DNA of 64,000 nt from Anas platyrhynchos (taxonomy: Eukaryota; Chordata; Aves; Anseriformes; Anatidae): assembly GCF_047663525.1 (NCBI RefSeq), contig NC_092606.1, positions 5,764,501 to 5,828,500 of the forward strand. The letters run 5' to 3'. A model generated the notes under the pieces. That model did no database searches. It saw nothing but the letters and a program-made list of their open reading frames with translations, and was not told the DNA's origin. The position numbers and the translations under genes are program-made. Positions 47,301 through 59,300 of this stretch are shown here, piece after piece; the stretch's first letter is position 1; each line of letters starts with the position of its first letter.

Positions 47301-50300
47301 AGGAATAGCTCTGTGTTTACTCGCCTTTCCTTTCCAAATCCCGCTGAATTTTCTTTGGCTCCTCACCAAGCTACACAGGCCTGTTCCTCTCGTATTCCAG
47401 GCTCAAAGATTGCTAAGTGCAAGGGGTGTTGGATGGGGAAAGTAATTTTTGTGCACCCAAGAGCATCCCCTGCACCAGCACCCTGCTAGAAGAGCCGGCA
47501 AGGGTCTTGGTTTCAGCCATGGTGTCTTAGTGGAAGGACTGCTGGCATCAGGAAGATCTTGGTCACTAACTCCTTAACATCATGGACAGATTAAGTCACA
47601 TTTCATTTCTGAAGGTGAACATGGCTCCGTGCCTGTGTACTGCCTCCATAGATGTGTTCAATTCTAAAAGCTCATGATGCAAACAACAAGAAAACATCAT
47701 TTTTATCCACAAATGAGCACCTACCCTTTCCATCAGCCTCAGCTCCTGCATCTCCATCCTGCTCGATGAAGAGCTATCCATCCACTAGAGAGCAGTGTCA
47801 CCCAGCCCTTGGTGCCTACAAGCCAGCACCTCACCCCAGACCGAGAGCAGGAGGGACGCAGCCCACCCGATGTCCTCCAAGCTGGTGGGGACAAGGGGCA
47901 TTGCCTGTCACCCCTGGTGACCCTGACATTGGATGGCCTCCTCATGGCACAGCCTGTGGCTCTTCAGCTGGGTATTTATTTCACACGGGCTGAGATTTGG
48001 ATTTGGAAGACCCAGCTCTGGCTCAAAAAGCACCTAGGCATCCTAATGTCCAAAGTAATGTGTGAGTGGAGGAAGGAACCTGATATTTTGGGTGTGGAGT
48101 CTCTTTGGGGAGAAAGAGCTTTCAGAGGAAGAGAGCAGAATTAGCAGCAAACAGTCTTCATTTGGGGCTGGGTAATGGAACCAACATCTCCCCAGCTGCC
48201 TAATTCCACACTAGAGCATGTTTCTGAGGAAGGGAAATAACAGAGAGACTTTCTTTGCATTAAACATTTTGGCAATTTGCTATTTGGTCCCTTTCTAAGG
48301 CTGACAGGTCTCAATCATGTGCTAGGATAGAGCAAGAGGAAAATGATCAGGGTAATGAAGGTCAGGCAGCTCTGTGAACAGGCAGGGGCTGGCTGCTGCA
48401 CTGCCTTTCACGGACACGTGGGCTGCTGGAAGTACGAAGACTGCGTTGATTTTGGAAGCTGAGAATAAAAATATCGGCAGGCAGAAGGGAACAGACACAC
48501 TGAACAATTTACTCGAATTTAAAAGGGGAAAAAACTCACAATGTTTCTGGTTTTCAGTCCAAGCCACATAAATGTGACCCACCAGCATCAGCCAAGCAGA
48601 AATCACAGCTCCATTACCCGGGAACCCAAGGAAAACCCAACTGAGACAAACTCCTGGGGCGCACGCCTGGGCTCCTGGAGAAGCAGCTGCATTTGGGGGA
48701 ATATTCGGTGACCTACAGCCACTGGTGGGGTTTTATGGCCCCTAGAGCAGGTGGCAAGGATAAGCCTAGCAAAAAGTCCAGGATGGACCAAAAGACCACC
48801 CGCTCCTTCCCATGGCCAAGCTGCCATCAGAAAACCTCTCTCCCCTGCCGCTCAGAGCAGCCTACAGCCGCGAGATCACTGCTGCGCTAGTGTCACTGCA
48901 TCACCGTGGTATTTAGCAAAAGAACCCAATTAAACCTTTAAAAGCAATGAGATTCTCAGAAAATGAAGTGCCGTTAGCCGAAGAAGCAACTTGATAAATA
49001 TCTCCAGCAGGGATAATTAAGCAGAAGAATGGCTTTCATTTGCATGTCGCACAGCCAGCTCCTCGTCATGGTCCAGAGCCGAGGAGGCAGGATGAAGTGT
49101 TTTGGAAAGCGCCGGCCTTACTCTTTGCAAGAGCCACCATTTATGTGTTACACGAAGAGGGATTTTTCCCAACTTGTTTTTAATTTCCTGCTAAACAAAA
49201 TTCTAAAAATAAGCCTTTGGCATCCATCAAAATGCTTTGCTATAATTATAGCCCTATTTAACTTCTCGTAGAAAAATGTAAATATTGCGCTGTTGGAGTA
49301 CTCCATTTTTCTTCCCTCCTTACCCCCGAAATGAAAAGTATTTATAACCTCCTTCCTATGATACATTTTGCACTCAACGAACCTGCATTTTCCTATAGAG
49401 AAACCGTGCTGGAATATTTCCAACAAACTCTACTCCAGCGTAATAAGAAACTGCAGCTGACGCCCCATTAATAACATGCATTTGCAGGAAAGGCAATTTA
49501 CACTACTGCCAACAGAAAAACAATCAAGAATTTAAAAGAAAACAACATGTTGGGATTGCCGCTTCTGTAAATGACCTCCAGGAATAGAATTCGACCAGAA
49601 TAAGAATTTGTTCAAGTTTACGTTAGAACAAACAATAAGAATATTTTCTTCAAATTCTAGCACAGAAAAAAATAATAATGAAAAAGCCCTTGGAAAGGGA
49701 CTTTTATGATTAGGTATATTAAAAATATCCAAGTCCCTATTGGATTTACATGAGCAGCTCCCCACTACAGAGAAGGGAGGCTGATGTGATTGGAAAAAAA
49801 GACCTTTGAATCAGGTTTTAATTCTCAGTGTCCAAAAGAAAGAGGCCACAAGAAGAGAAACCATCAGTAAATCGTTCATAAAAACACGGAATTTGCTGCC
49901 AATATCTTTAAAACAGTTCCAAAACGGTGAGTTGAAAGGAAAAGGAGGAGAAAGGAAAAGACCAGAGAGGGAGGACAGCAGGGGCTGGGCTGGGAGGCCG
50001 GGGGTGGATGGAGGCCTTGTCCGCATGTGGGTGGAAGGGGCTGGCATTAATTATCGTCGTCCTTTCCTGCCTGGGAAACAAACAACCATGGTCATACCAG
50101 GTGGCCTGAGGGGCATCGGCTCCATGCCGTGGGTCTCTGGGTTACAGCAGTGTCTGCGCCCACTTCTGCCTCTTGTAGGCCTCAACCGTGCCCCTTGGGG
50201 GGGGTCGAACACCACAAAAAGCTCAGGAAAAGCTTGCAGAGAACTGCATGTATGAAACCATAAAGGGTTTCCCTGAGGTTCACCCTGGTTGTGCTTCCTG

Positions 50301-53300
50301 TTCCTTGACATGGGTTACATTCCGTCAGTGCGAGGGGAAGGAAAATGGGATCGTTGTCTGGGGTTGGGGAGGGAGAAAAGCTTCAACTCTGCTCCTCCAG
50401 ACCAGTTTCTCATCAGAAACCAGCCCGAGGAATCAAAAAAGAAAAAAAAAAAAAGCCCTCTCCCAACTGCTCTTCCTGCAATTAGGGAGTGATCAGCTGC
50501 CAAAGTGTGTGCCTGGGGCTTCGCTTTCCCTAAACTGTTTATTTTATCGGAGCACAGATCACATTTGGAAGAGTTTAGGCAGGCAGGGGTCCCCCGTTGC
50601 CTCTGCTCTGCGCTGATGAGAGCCAGAGCGCCAGAGGCGGCCGCCAGCCCGGCTCCCCGGGGCCCTGCTTCTTTCTGGGGCTGCCTTGGGCTGACGGCTT
50701 CCTCGGGACCAGGTCAGGGAGCCAAGGGCACCCTGACACCTCTGGTAGTAGGGCTGACGGCTTCCCTAGGGCCAGGCCGGGGAGATGAGGGCACCCCTGT
50801 TAGGAGGATCTACACAGCAAGAAGGGCTCCACCGCCAGAGTGACCGGCTGCCAAGCAGAGAGGCAGATAGAGAAAGCCACAGCGAGTGCCCTTCACCTAA
50901 TATTTGCTCTCATATTTCCCTTTAACAGGCCCTTTCCGTGAGCCCAGGGTGGGCAGGGAGCAGCTGCTGCCATTTCTGGGGACACAACGCCGAACGAAAG
51001 GAAGCAGGCCTCGCCAAGCGTATTTCGCCGCCCGAAGCAAACACGCTCCTCCAGCAGCATTTCACTGCTGTTGGCAGATTATTGCCCTGCTCCCGGAGGG
51101 GATTTCAGCCTTCATCTCCCCGAAAAAGATGAAAAGGGAGCGAATATCAGAGGAGACGTGGGCTGCCAAGACTTCCTTTTCAGCCGGGCAGAACGGAGGT
51201 AACCTGATACACCGCTCCGGCCTGCACGCCAGCAGCGCTCGCCCAGCTCCTGCAGTCTCTCCCGTGTTGCACATTGTGCTGGACAAGCAGGAAAACCACA
51301 AAAACCTTCCCTGAATTTTCCCTAGCTGGCTGTTTAACCTACTTGCTTTTCTGACACGAGACAGGCCCTGTTATCGGCCATATCAAATGCTGCGCTGCAG
51401 GGAGCTTTAGGAGAAAACAATGACTAAAACCACAAGCAAATCGCCCTCTCCCATTCAGCTTTCTCAATGCAAGCATTTTGCCCTTTTTTCTGTTTTCTGT
51501 ACCCATCAGTGATGACATTTTATGGTGCTGTGCTCTGAGCTGTTAGAGAATGAGTGATGCTGGAGAGATCAGCATATATCTTTCCAAGGTGACTTGCCCA
51601 TATTGTGTGGAAGCATCAATATATTTTTTGCAAGTTGCAGCCCCATCGCCTTGAGGATGGTGAGCCACCTTTTAGCCACCAGTGGCTAAAAGCTGACCCA
51701 AAAGCTGTTTAAAGTAGGGTGGGCAGGAGAGGACTCGCTCCAGTTGCACATTTTTCTCTTAGCTGAGATGCTACTGAGGAAAAATCCTCATCTTCTGGCA
51801 GAAAGGTGAGACGTGATCATCATGAGAGACTGAGCACATGAGGTCAGCTTCCTCCACCCCCCAAAAAAACAACAGTATAAGTGCTAACCCTGGACAAGGG
51901 GAGGGTGAAACACCCGGAGAAGCATAGCGCTACCCTGGGCTCCTTGCTAGACAAACAAGAAATCAGTTTGGGGCCCGAATGTCCCATTTTTTCAGAGGTG
52001 TGTCAAGCTGCCACGTGTTGGCAAGAGTCATAAAATCCAAACTTAGCACCTTGTTGGGATCTGAGCTCTGCAGTTTGGTCTCCCTGCTAACAGAGGTGCT
52101 GCCCAGCCCCTCGTTGGGATGCAGAAGCTCCATCTGCACTGGGCTGAGCGCTGCCATGAGCGCTGCTCAACCACCCTGCTGGGCCCATGCCAGAGGGCAC
52201 CTTTATTCTGTTTTCCTCCACCTTTTGGCCCGTTGAGCCAAGGGAATATGCCACGTCTAATTACGAAGCCTTCGACTTGAAAGGGACGAGTCCCATCTGT
52301 GCCTGGGTCACCATGGGGCGAGTTGGGACCTCAGGGCCAGGCTCCCAGGGGACAGCACCGCTTCCAGCGCGCTCATCAACCCCAGCATTTGCATCCCAGT
52401 TTTAAAGCGTTATTTTCATGCAAAGAGAGCGGCGACAAAACCGAAAAGCTGATCAGAAGCGGGAGCCCCGAGGTTCGGCTCTGTGTGATGCATGAGCTCA
52501 CTGAGCACTTCATTTACTGCGGCTAACGACACACAACGTGAAAGGGCTGAGAAAAACAACCCCATGCACTATCAAAGCTTCACCAGAAAGCTCGATTCCC
52601 CTAATTGGGAAACGTAGCCGGGGGCTCCCAGGAGCCAGCCACACCGGGCAGCTTCTTGCAAGGTGGCCGGCTGAAAAAAAGGAATAAGGCAGCGGGGTTT
52701 GGACAAGACAAGCGGGCATGGGGTGCCTGGAGGACTTCCAAGGCAGGGAGGAAGCGTGTGCAGGGGATTAATTATCTCGCCAGCCGATTCCTACTTTAAT
52801 AACAATTTCTACTAGATGCTTTCCTGAGTTTTGAGGCTAGATTTAAGCAATCACCGCAATGTGCCGAAAGCAAATCTAATTTCCACTCCCCCAGACGCAG
52901 AGGAAGCGGAGGACTAATTATTAAAAAAAAACAACAAAGTCACACCTTTAACAGTCAAAGGCCTTTCCTAATCAGGCACAGGATGAAAAATTACGTTCAG
53001 GGAGCAAGGTGCCACCAAGGGCGTGCAGGGATGTCACTGGGGCTGCTGGTCCTGCTCCCACCGTACCCACTGCTTGCCCTCTTAACTCTTCCTAAGGGGA
53101 AAAAGGGAAGGGCCAGAGCATGGCTCCAGCTCCCTTCAAGCCAATTATCACCTAGGAATGTTCCTTCAGAGAAAACTGAATTATTTCTTAGTGTGTTGGG
53201 GGGAAGGAGGAGGAGGATGGAAGCTGGGAGCCAAGGTTTTAAGGCACAGGTCGTGTTGGTGGCTACCTGAAGCTTTTAGGCTGGGGCAGGTTGAGCAGTG

Positions 53301-56300
53301 TGAGCCTGCTCAGGAGAGCACACAAGCAGGGAGGAAAGCCCTGGTGCTGTAAATCACCTCATTCCACTCTTGCTGCCAGGGAAGACTTTCTTCTCCTTTA
53401 GGCTATTTTCTAGTACTTCTGGCTGTCAGTTCATTTGTTCAAGCAGGGAACAGCAAAGGCAATTTGAGCATTTGTCAAAACCGGTATTCATCAGCAGGGA
53501 AAAAAAAAAAAAAAAGGTAATAAATGGTACTCCACTGTTTGGGTTAATTGTTTTAAATTCCGGAGCATCCCAGTAGGCTTGTGGAGGGCAACACACGGGG
53601 TAAGGGCTCATTTTACAGTGATTGAATGGAAAACCTTAAGCCCCTTCCAACACTACATCTTGCCCTGCAGCATGTACCCGGATGGCATTTCAATATGCAT
53701 GCATAATTTACAGTTTAGTTCCAAGAAGCTTAAAAATTTGGTCTTTGCTAATGCCGGCACTCTTTGGCTGAGCAAGGTGAGCAGGGCTGGCAGCAGCTGC
53801 GGGGAGCAGCCGCCGCATCACTGCGATTACGCAGCCATCAGGGACAACCTGCACCAGCAGAAAAACAGCCAAAAAGCCAGTGGGAGCAGCCCAGCGAGCC
53901 AGGGCGAGCTGCTGCAGGGCTGTGTGGGCGAAGTGAAGGCAAGGCAGAAATTTGAATCAATGGAAATCCCTATTTGCCATGCATTTCATTTGAATCCGGT
54001 GAGCAGTTGCAGGAACAAGCACCGTGTGTTTGCATGGCCCGTGCTCTGTAAGCAAGAGCTCCCAAATGTTGCACAGGGAAGATGGCAAGGGCATCGAGCC
54101 CCACTGCAGGGCACGACTCTGACAGTCCTGTGCAATGCTGGGCAGCTGGTGTGGGACAGATGAAGCCGGGTCCCGGCCAAAATCAATGCTGGCTGCTGCT
54201 TTCTTGCAAAGTGTCCCTGCCAGGAGTTATTTCAGGCAGGAGAAACTCCTCTGAAGAGGCACTCGTTGTCCATAAGCAAAGGGGTGCTGGCTGTAGGAGT
54301 GATCTCTTTGTGGCCGAGGCAAATTCCCTATTTCCAAGGCAAATTACACCAATTTGAATTAGTCCCAAATGCTCTCAGGTTGGATGGAGGCTCAACAGAC
54401 CTCACGCAGCACAAAACCACGCTGCAGCTGGTGTCTCCGGCTGTCGCCATCCGAGGACTGCATAACAATGCTTGCTCACATTTTGTTTTCCTCACATTTT
54501 GCTTAAAGCTTGCAAATTCATGCCCAGGCTCAGCCCCTGACAATCTGTTGGCATACCTGGGTCCCAGGGTCTTGAAAAAGCCCCAAGGCAGCCACGGCGC
54601 TTTCTGACAGAGCGAGGACACCGTGCTCCCTTCCCACAGCTACGAGACTTCTGCAAGCAGACACACTCTCCTCACCGGCTGCCAAAAAGGCATTTTTGGA
54701 CCTGCAGCGTCAGGATTTGGCCTGCTTGGTCACCGATTCATCTGCCCTAAACCTCATCAGTCCAAATGTCTTGATGCTGCAAAACACCAACACGCTCACA
54801 CTATGAATGCCCACAGTGCAGGAGCTGGGATGAAGCTTTCTTTGGACACCTCCATCTGATGCCACGGCACCGGTTTGGCACCCAGAGGGACACAACATCC
54901 CCCACCCACGCACGGGTGCTGAGCCAGGGCTCGTGCCTTGTCCCAGCAAACCACACTGGCGCAGTAAGCAAGGCAGCACCGCGCTCTCCGGAGCCACGCC
55001 AGCCCACGAGCAACCTGCTGGCCTCCAGCAAACGGTTTGATGGATCATCTGGTCTCAGCCAGATGATATAAACTCACCGAGCAGCTGGGAAATTAAACCG
55101 GTGCTTTCATCTCCATCGCACAAAACGGGCCCCAGGGTGAGCAGCGCTGGCTGGGAAGAGTGTAGGCAGTGCCCAGGAGCAGCCCCCACCTTCTGCATGC
55201 TGCTGCAGTGCTCTACTCCCCTGCAAAAATAACTCGTTTCCACCCCAAATTCACCTATCTAGTGGCTAGATAATTTCCAGAGGAAACAAAGAATGAAATG
55301 GGTGATTCACCACCTGCTTATCCTCCTCCCCAGGTGGTTTTTGGGGTGTGTAGGGTCAGAGCGTGCTGGGAAATGTTGGTGCTTCCAGGAAGGGGGGGAG
55401 CAGGCTGCCAGGAGGACTCCAATTTCCCCCACAAAAGCAAGCACAGTGTGCTTCACTGCCACAAGCAGCACGCTGCAGAATGATTTCTTAATCACAGACC
55501 TCACCAATATTTGCTCCCCTGGATTCAGGCCCTTCATCCACTCGCCCTCCAGAACTGTTTGCATCTCACCAAAGGTTGTTCCAGTGCCTCTGACTCTAAA
55601 TGAACCCGCTGCTGCTTCACTACAAACATCACAACACCTTCCTTTCAAGCCTCTCTGCCTCCCCTGGGAAAGGCAGACTGATGTGCACCGACATCCCAAG
55701 GGACCCTGGCACGGGGACACCTCTGTCTTGGTCACCATCTCCGCTGGAAAACATTTTTCCCTGGGAACATTTCAGCCCAGCCCCACACTGATACCGTGAC
55801 AGCAGCATCAGTGCAAAAGAAAAAATATTTCTGGTCACATCAAGGTCTACCGAGTGCAGATCCTGTGTCTGGATGTTAATTAATGCTTAAGTAGAGGATA
55901 TAGGGCTTTAATCAGTTATTCCTCTCTGGAAAATCCTCCCAGCTTGCAGCGCTTTAGGGACTTCTTGAGCCAGAGGTGGCACCTAAACCATGCTGCTTAA
56001 TGCTGAAAGACATCTCCTGAGTAATTAGACTGAAGTCCAAAGAGCCCCAGGCTGGCAGAGGGAGGAGATGCCCAGTGACCATGAAGAACACAAGGTGAGG
56101 AGGATAAAGGTGATGAAAAGTGCACGCCTGTGAAATCACCTGCATCCAAATATTTCTCCCAACTCCGTCTTGACTTCTGGCACCTCACTTTTTTCCTTTT
56201 TATTTTATTTTCTCCCACGGAGTATGCTCTGAATCGCAGTCAGCCTGCTCGTGGGCTGCACTGGGTGCTGTAGGGGGACACAAGCAGGCTCAGAGCGCAG

Positions 56301-59300
56301 GTCCCAGCTGTGCTGGAAGGCAGCCCCATCCCCTGAGGTCCTCCTTAGCATTGCTACAGAGCTTCAAAGCACAGAAAATATGTTTTTATGTACATCAGCT
56401 GAGTGCTGCACATACCAGACCAAGCCGAAGGTGAATATCCCCCACAGGTTATGAGATCTGCCTGCTCAGGGAAGCTCCTACTTCGTCTGCAGCTGTTAGG
56501 AAGACACTGCCATTATGCTCATGGGGCTGCAGACAGGCAGAAAGGTCACAGAGGTGGGAAGGCTTAAAAAAAACAACCTGTAAATGCCAGCTGGCTTCCC
56601 TCCTCCCTCTGCACTCATGGCTGAGCTGCCTGGCTCCTGCACTGCTCCCTCCTGAAGGAGCCGGGCTTAGCACCATTCCTCATCCTGCCGCTGCTCTCAT
56701 TAGCGGGGCAGAGAGTGACACCAGAGTTCATTAATAAGGCCCAGCAAGTGCTTTGCCTGTCCAAGACCGATGCCATAAAAGAAAAGCCAAGCAAAGCACG
56801 ACGATGCCTTAACCAGTATGCTGCATGCACCGCGAGCACGGTGGTGCTCAGCACCACTGACTGCACCGAGGGTGGCCAGGGGCTGCAGAACCCAAGGAAG
56901 CTAAGGGAGAGGTTTTTGTGCCTTGCTCATCCTCCCCTTGTTTTCCACTCTCCCTCCCCCAAACCTTTGCTCTCTTCTGTGTCACGCCAGGTCTTCCCAT
57001 CAGGTGAACTCACCCCGCTGTTACCGGATTACTCTGTCCTGTGGTTAACCCCACTGCTCCCCGTCAGCAGGGCTCATGCAGGGACCCCTCCTGTGCCACC
57101 AGCAGCTGGCACGATGACAAGGGACACCAGGGCACCAGCCACGACGTGAGACCCTTTTGGGGGTCACTTTGTGTTTCCCAAAGAAGGCTGATCTGCCTCA
57201 GCCAGGGGGGTTTGAATGCTGAACCGCCGCGATACGCAGAGATTAAATTCTCATTTCCAACCCTCCTGGGACAAGCGATGGCAAAAGTACGGCATGATAA
57301 GTTGGAGATGGACTCTCCTGTGCTTTTAGGGCAATTAGCAGGAAAAAAAAATGCAGTAAATAACTGCAGTATTTCTAATGCTACAGGATACACATGGGGA
57401 CAAGCTGCACTCCACCCCAGCAGAGCTGTTCTTAGCATCTGCCACGCACAGGCAGCACTTAGCGTCTGCCCTGGGAGAGGGATTGCTTTCTGCCTGCCAC
57501 CACCACCAGCGTGGGGATGGGCAGGGATGGCCAGGAGCTGTGCGAGGAGGGCAGTGAGGACGGCAGCCTCCTGTGGGCCTGCTCATGGAAAAGCGTGGCA
57601 CACTTTTCCCAGCACGGAGCCTCAGGCCATGCAGGGAAGAGCAGAGATGCTTGGAAATCGCCTGCTTTCCGCTGCAAAGGTGGAGTGACTTGCAACACAG
57701 CCAGCCCTCAGGGCACCAGGTGGTGTCCCAGCCTGGTTTTGGCAGCATTTGCTCTGTAAGCTGGACAGCACCAAGCTGGGGCAGCCCCGGAACCGACGGG
57801 GAAAGGCAGTCCCCTCGACACGACAGCCACCCACAGATCCCAAAGGTCTCCAGCTCGCAAAATCCCTGCCCTTCTGCAGCAGCCTGCTGTGCACACACAC
57901 ACAGGGATGGGATTTTAATGAAGGGGAGACCACACAGTTCCTCCCACCAGCGGCGGATTCGCACTGGAGGCTCAGAAGGGGCCATTGTTGCGGGAGCCAC
58001 AACTGCTGCTATCGCTCGCCCACAAACTCCCAACAGCAGCAGAGGATTTTCATCCACAAACATTCGTTCTCTCTCTGTTTTCAAAAGGAAGGGCACATTA
58101 TTCATGTGCCAGGCTTCCCCCTGTAGAAACTCCCTTCTTGTTGTTTTTTTTTTAATTTGTGTTTCACAAAGGCTTTGCAGAGAAATGCAGACACTACAAG
58201 CAACTATGAACAATCAGCAGCCAGCATTCCTCCACTACAGAAATGTTTTGTGCCCCTGATGAAATTAGGAGTGGGATGTTAGAAGATCATTCCTACCAAC
58301 AATTAAAAGCTGCTTAACCTCCATAAGTTCATCACAAAATCTAAACACGCATCTCTTCTGCTCTAACAAAGAACTCCTGCTGTGCCAGAGCAGGTAGATC
58401 TTCGCCCAAATGGGATTTTCAAGCAGATTTCTAACACATCCGAAGGTTTTACAAGAGCAAGGAGGAGCTCAGGCTGACTCCTGGGTGTAGAGGAGGATCC
58501 CGGAGTGCCCGTTTCAGACTAACATTGCCTCTCACATGAACTCCTCCCTTGCTGCAGACACTCACCCTTTGAGCACTGTCTGGAAAAAAAGAGGGAAAAT
58601 GCAGGCCTTCGTTCTACAAAGGCTCAGCTTCTGATAAAATATTTCGGATGGTAAAATATTTGGGATGCTTTTCCCAGCCGTTTCAATGAGAAGAGTCACC
58701 TGGCCCCTAACTGGTGCTGAACTCTCCCAAGGAAGAAAATGACAGTGGTAGGAAAAGCTAGGAATTTACTGACCCTAAAGAAAAATTCCCAAGCAGTTTT
58801 GAGACCGAAGCTCAACGGGAAGCATTCCTCTTTGGCGAGAGGCCTTTTACTGGCGTGTTCCCACATCCCCTTTAACACCCTGGGAAACAAAGCAAATGGG
58901 GCACGGCTGGAGGGGGGCACCTGGCTGGAGGAGAGCCAGGAGGGGAGCCCTCGGTGTTACAAATGGGAGCTGGGAGCTCTGCCTCCTCGGGGGCAAAATA
59001 CCTCCAAATTATTGCAATACTGGCGCTGAAAAAGAAGGGAGCAAAGCACATTTCCAGCTGCCTCCAGAAGGCAAAATGAGGCTTGGAGAGGGGCTCTAAG
59101 CCAGCTCCAGGAGGCTGACCGTCCACCCTGAGCTACCAGACATCCTCTCCAGGCTGTTGCTGTGTCCTTGGGTGCTATAAAACCACGTCCCCCAGGGCCA
59201 GGGGGGTTCCCCAGGTGCTGCTGCCACCATGGATGTGGAGTGAGAGGAAACCACCGCTGCATTTTCAGCCCTGCTCAGGCTGGGAAAAACAAAGGAAACA

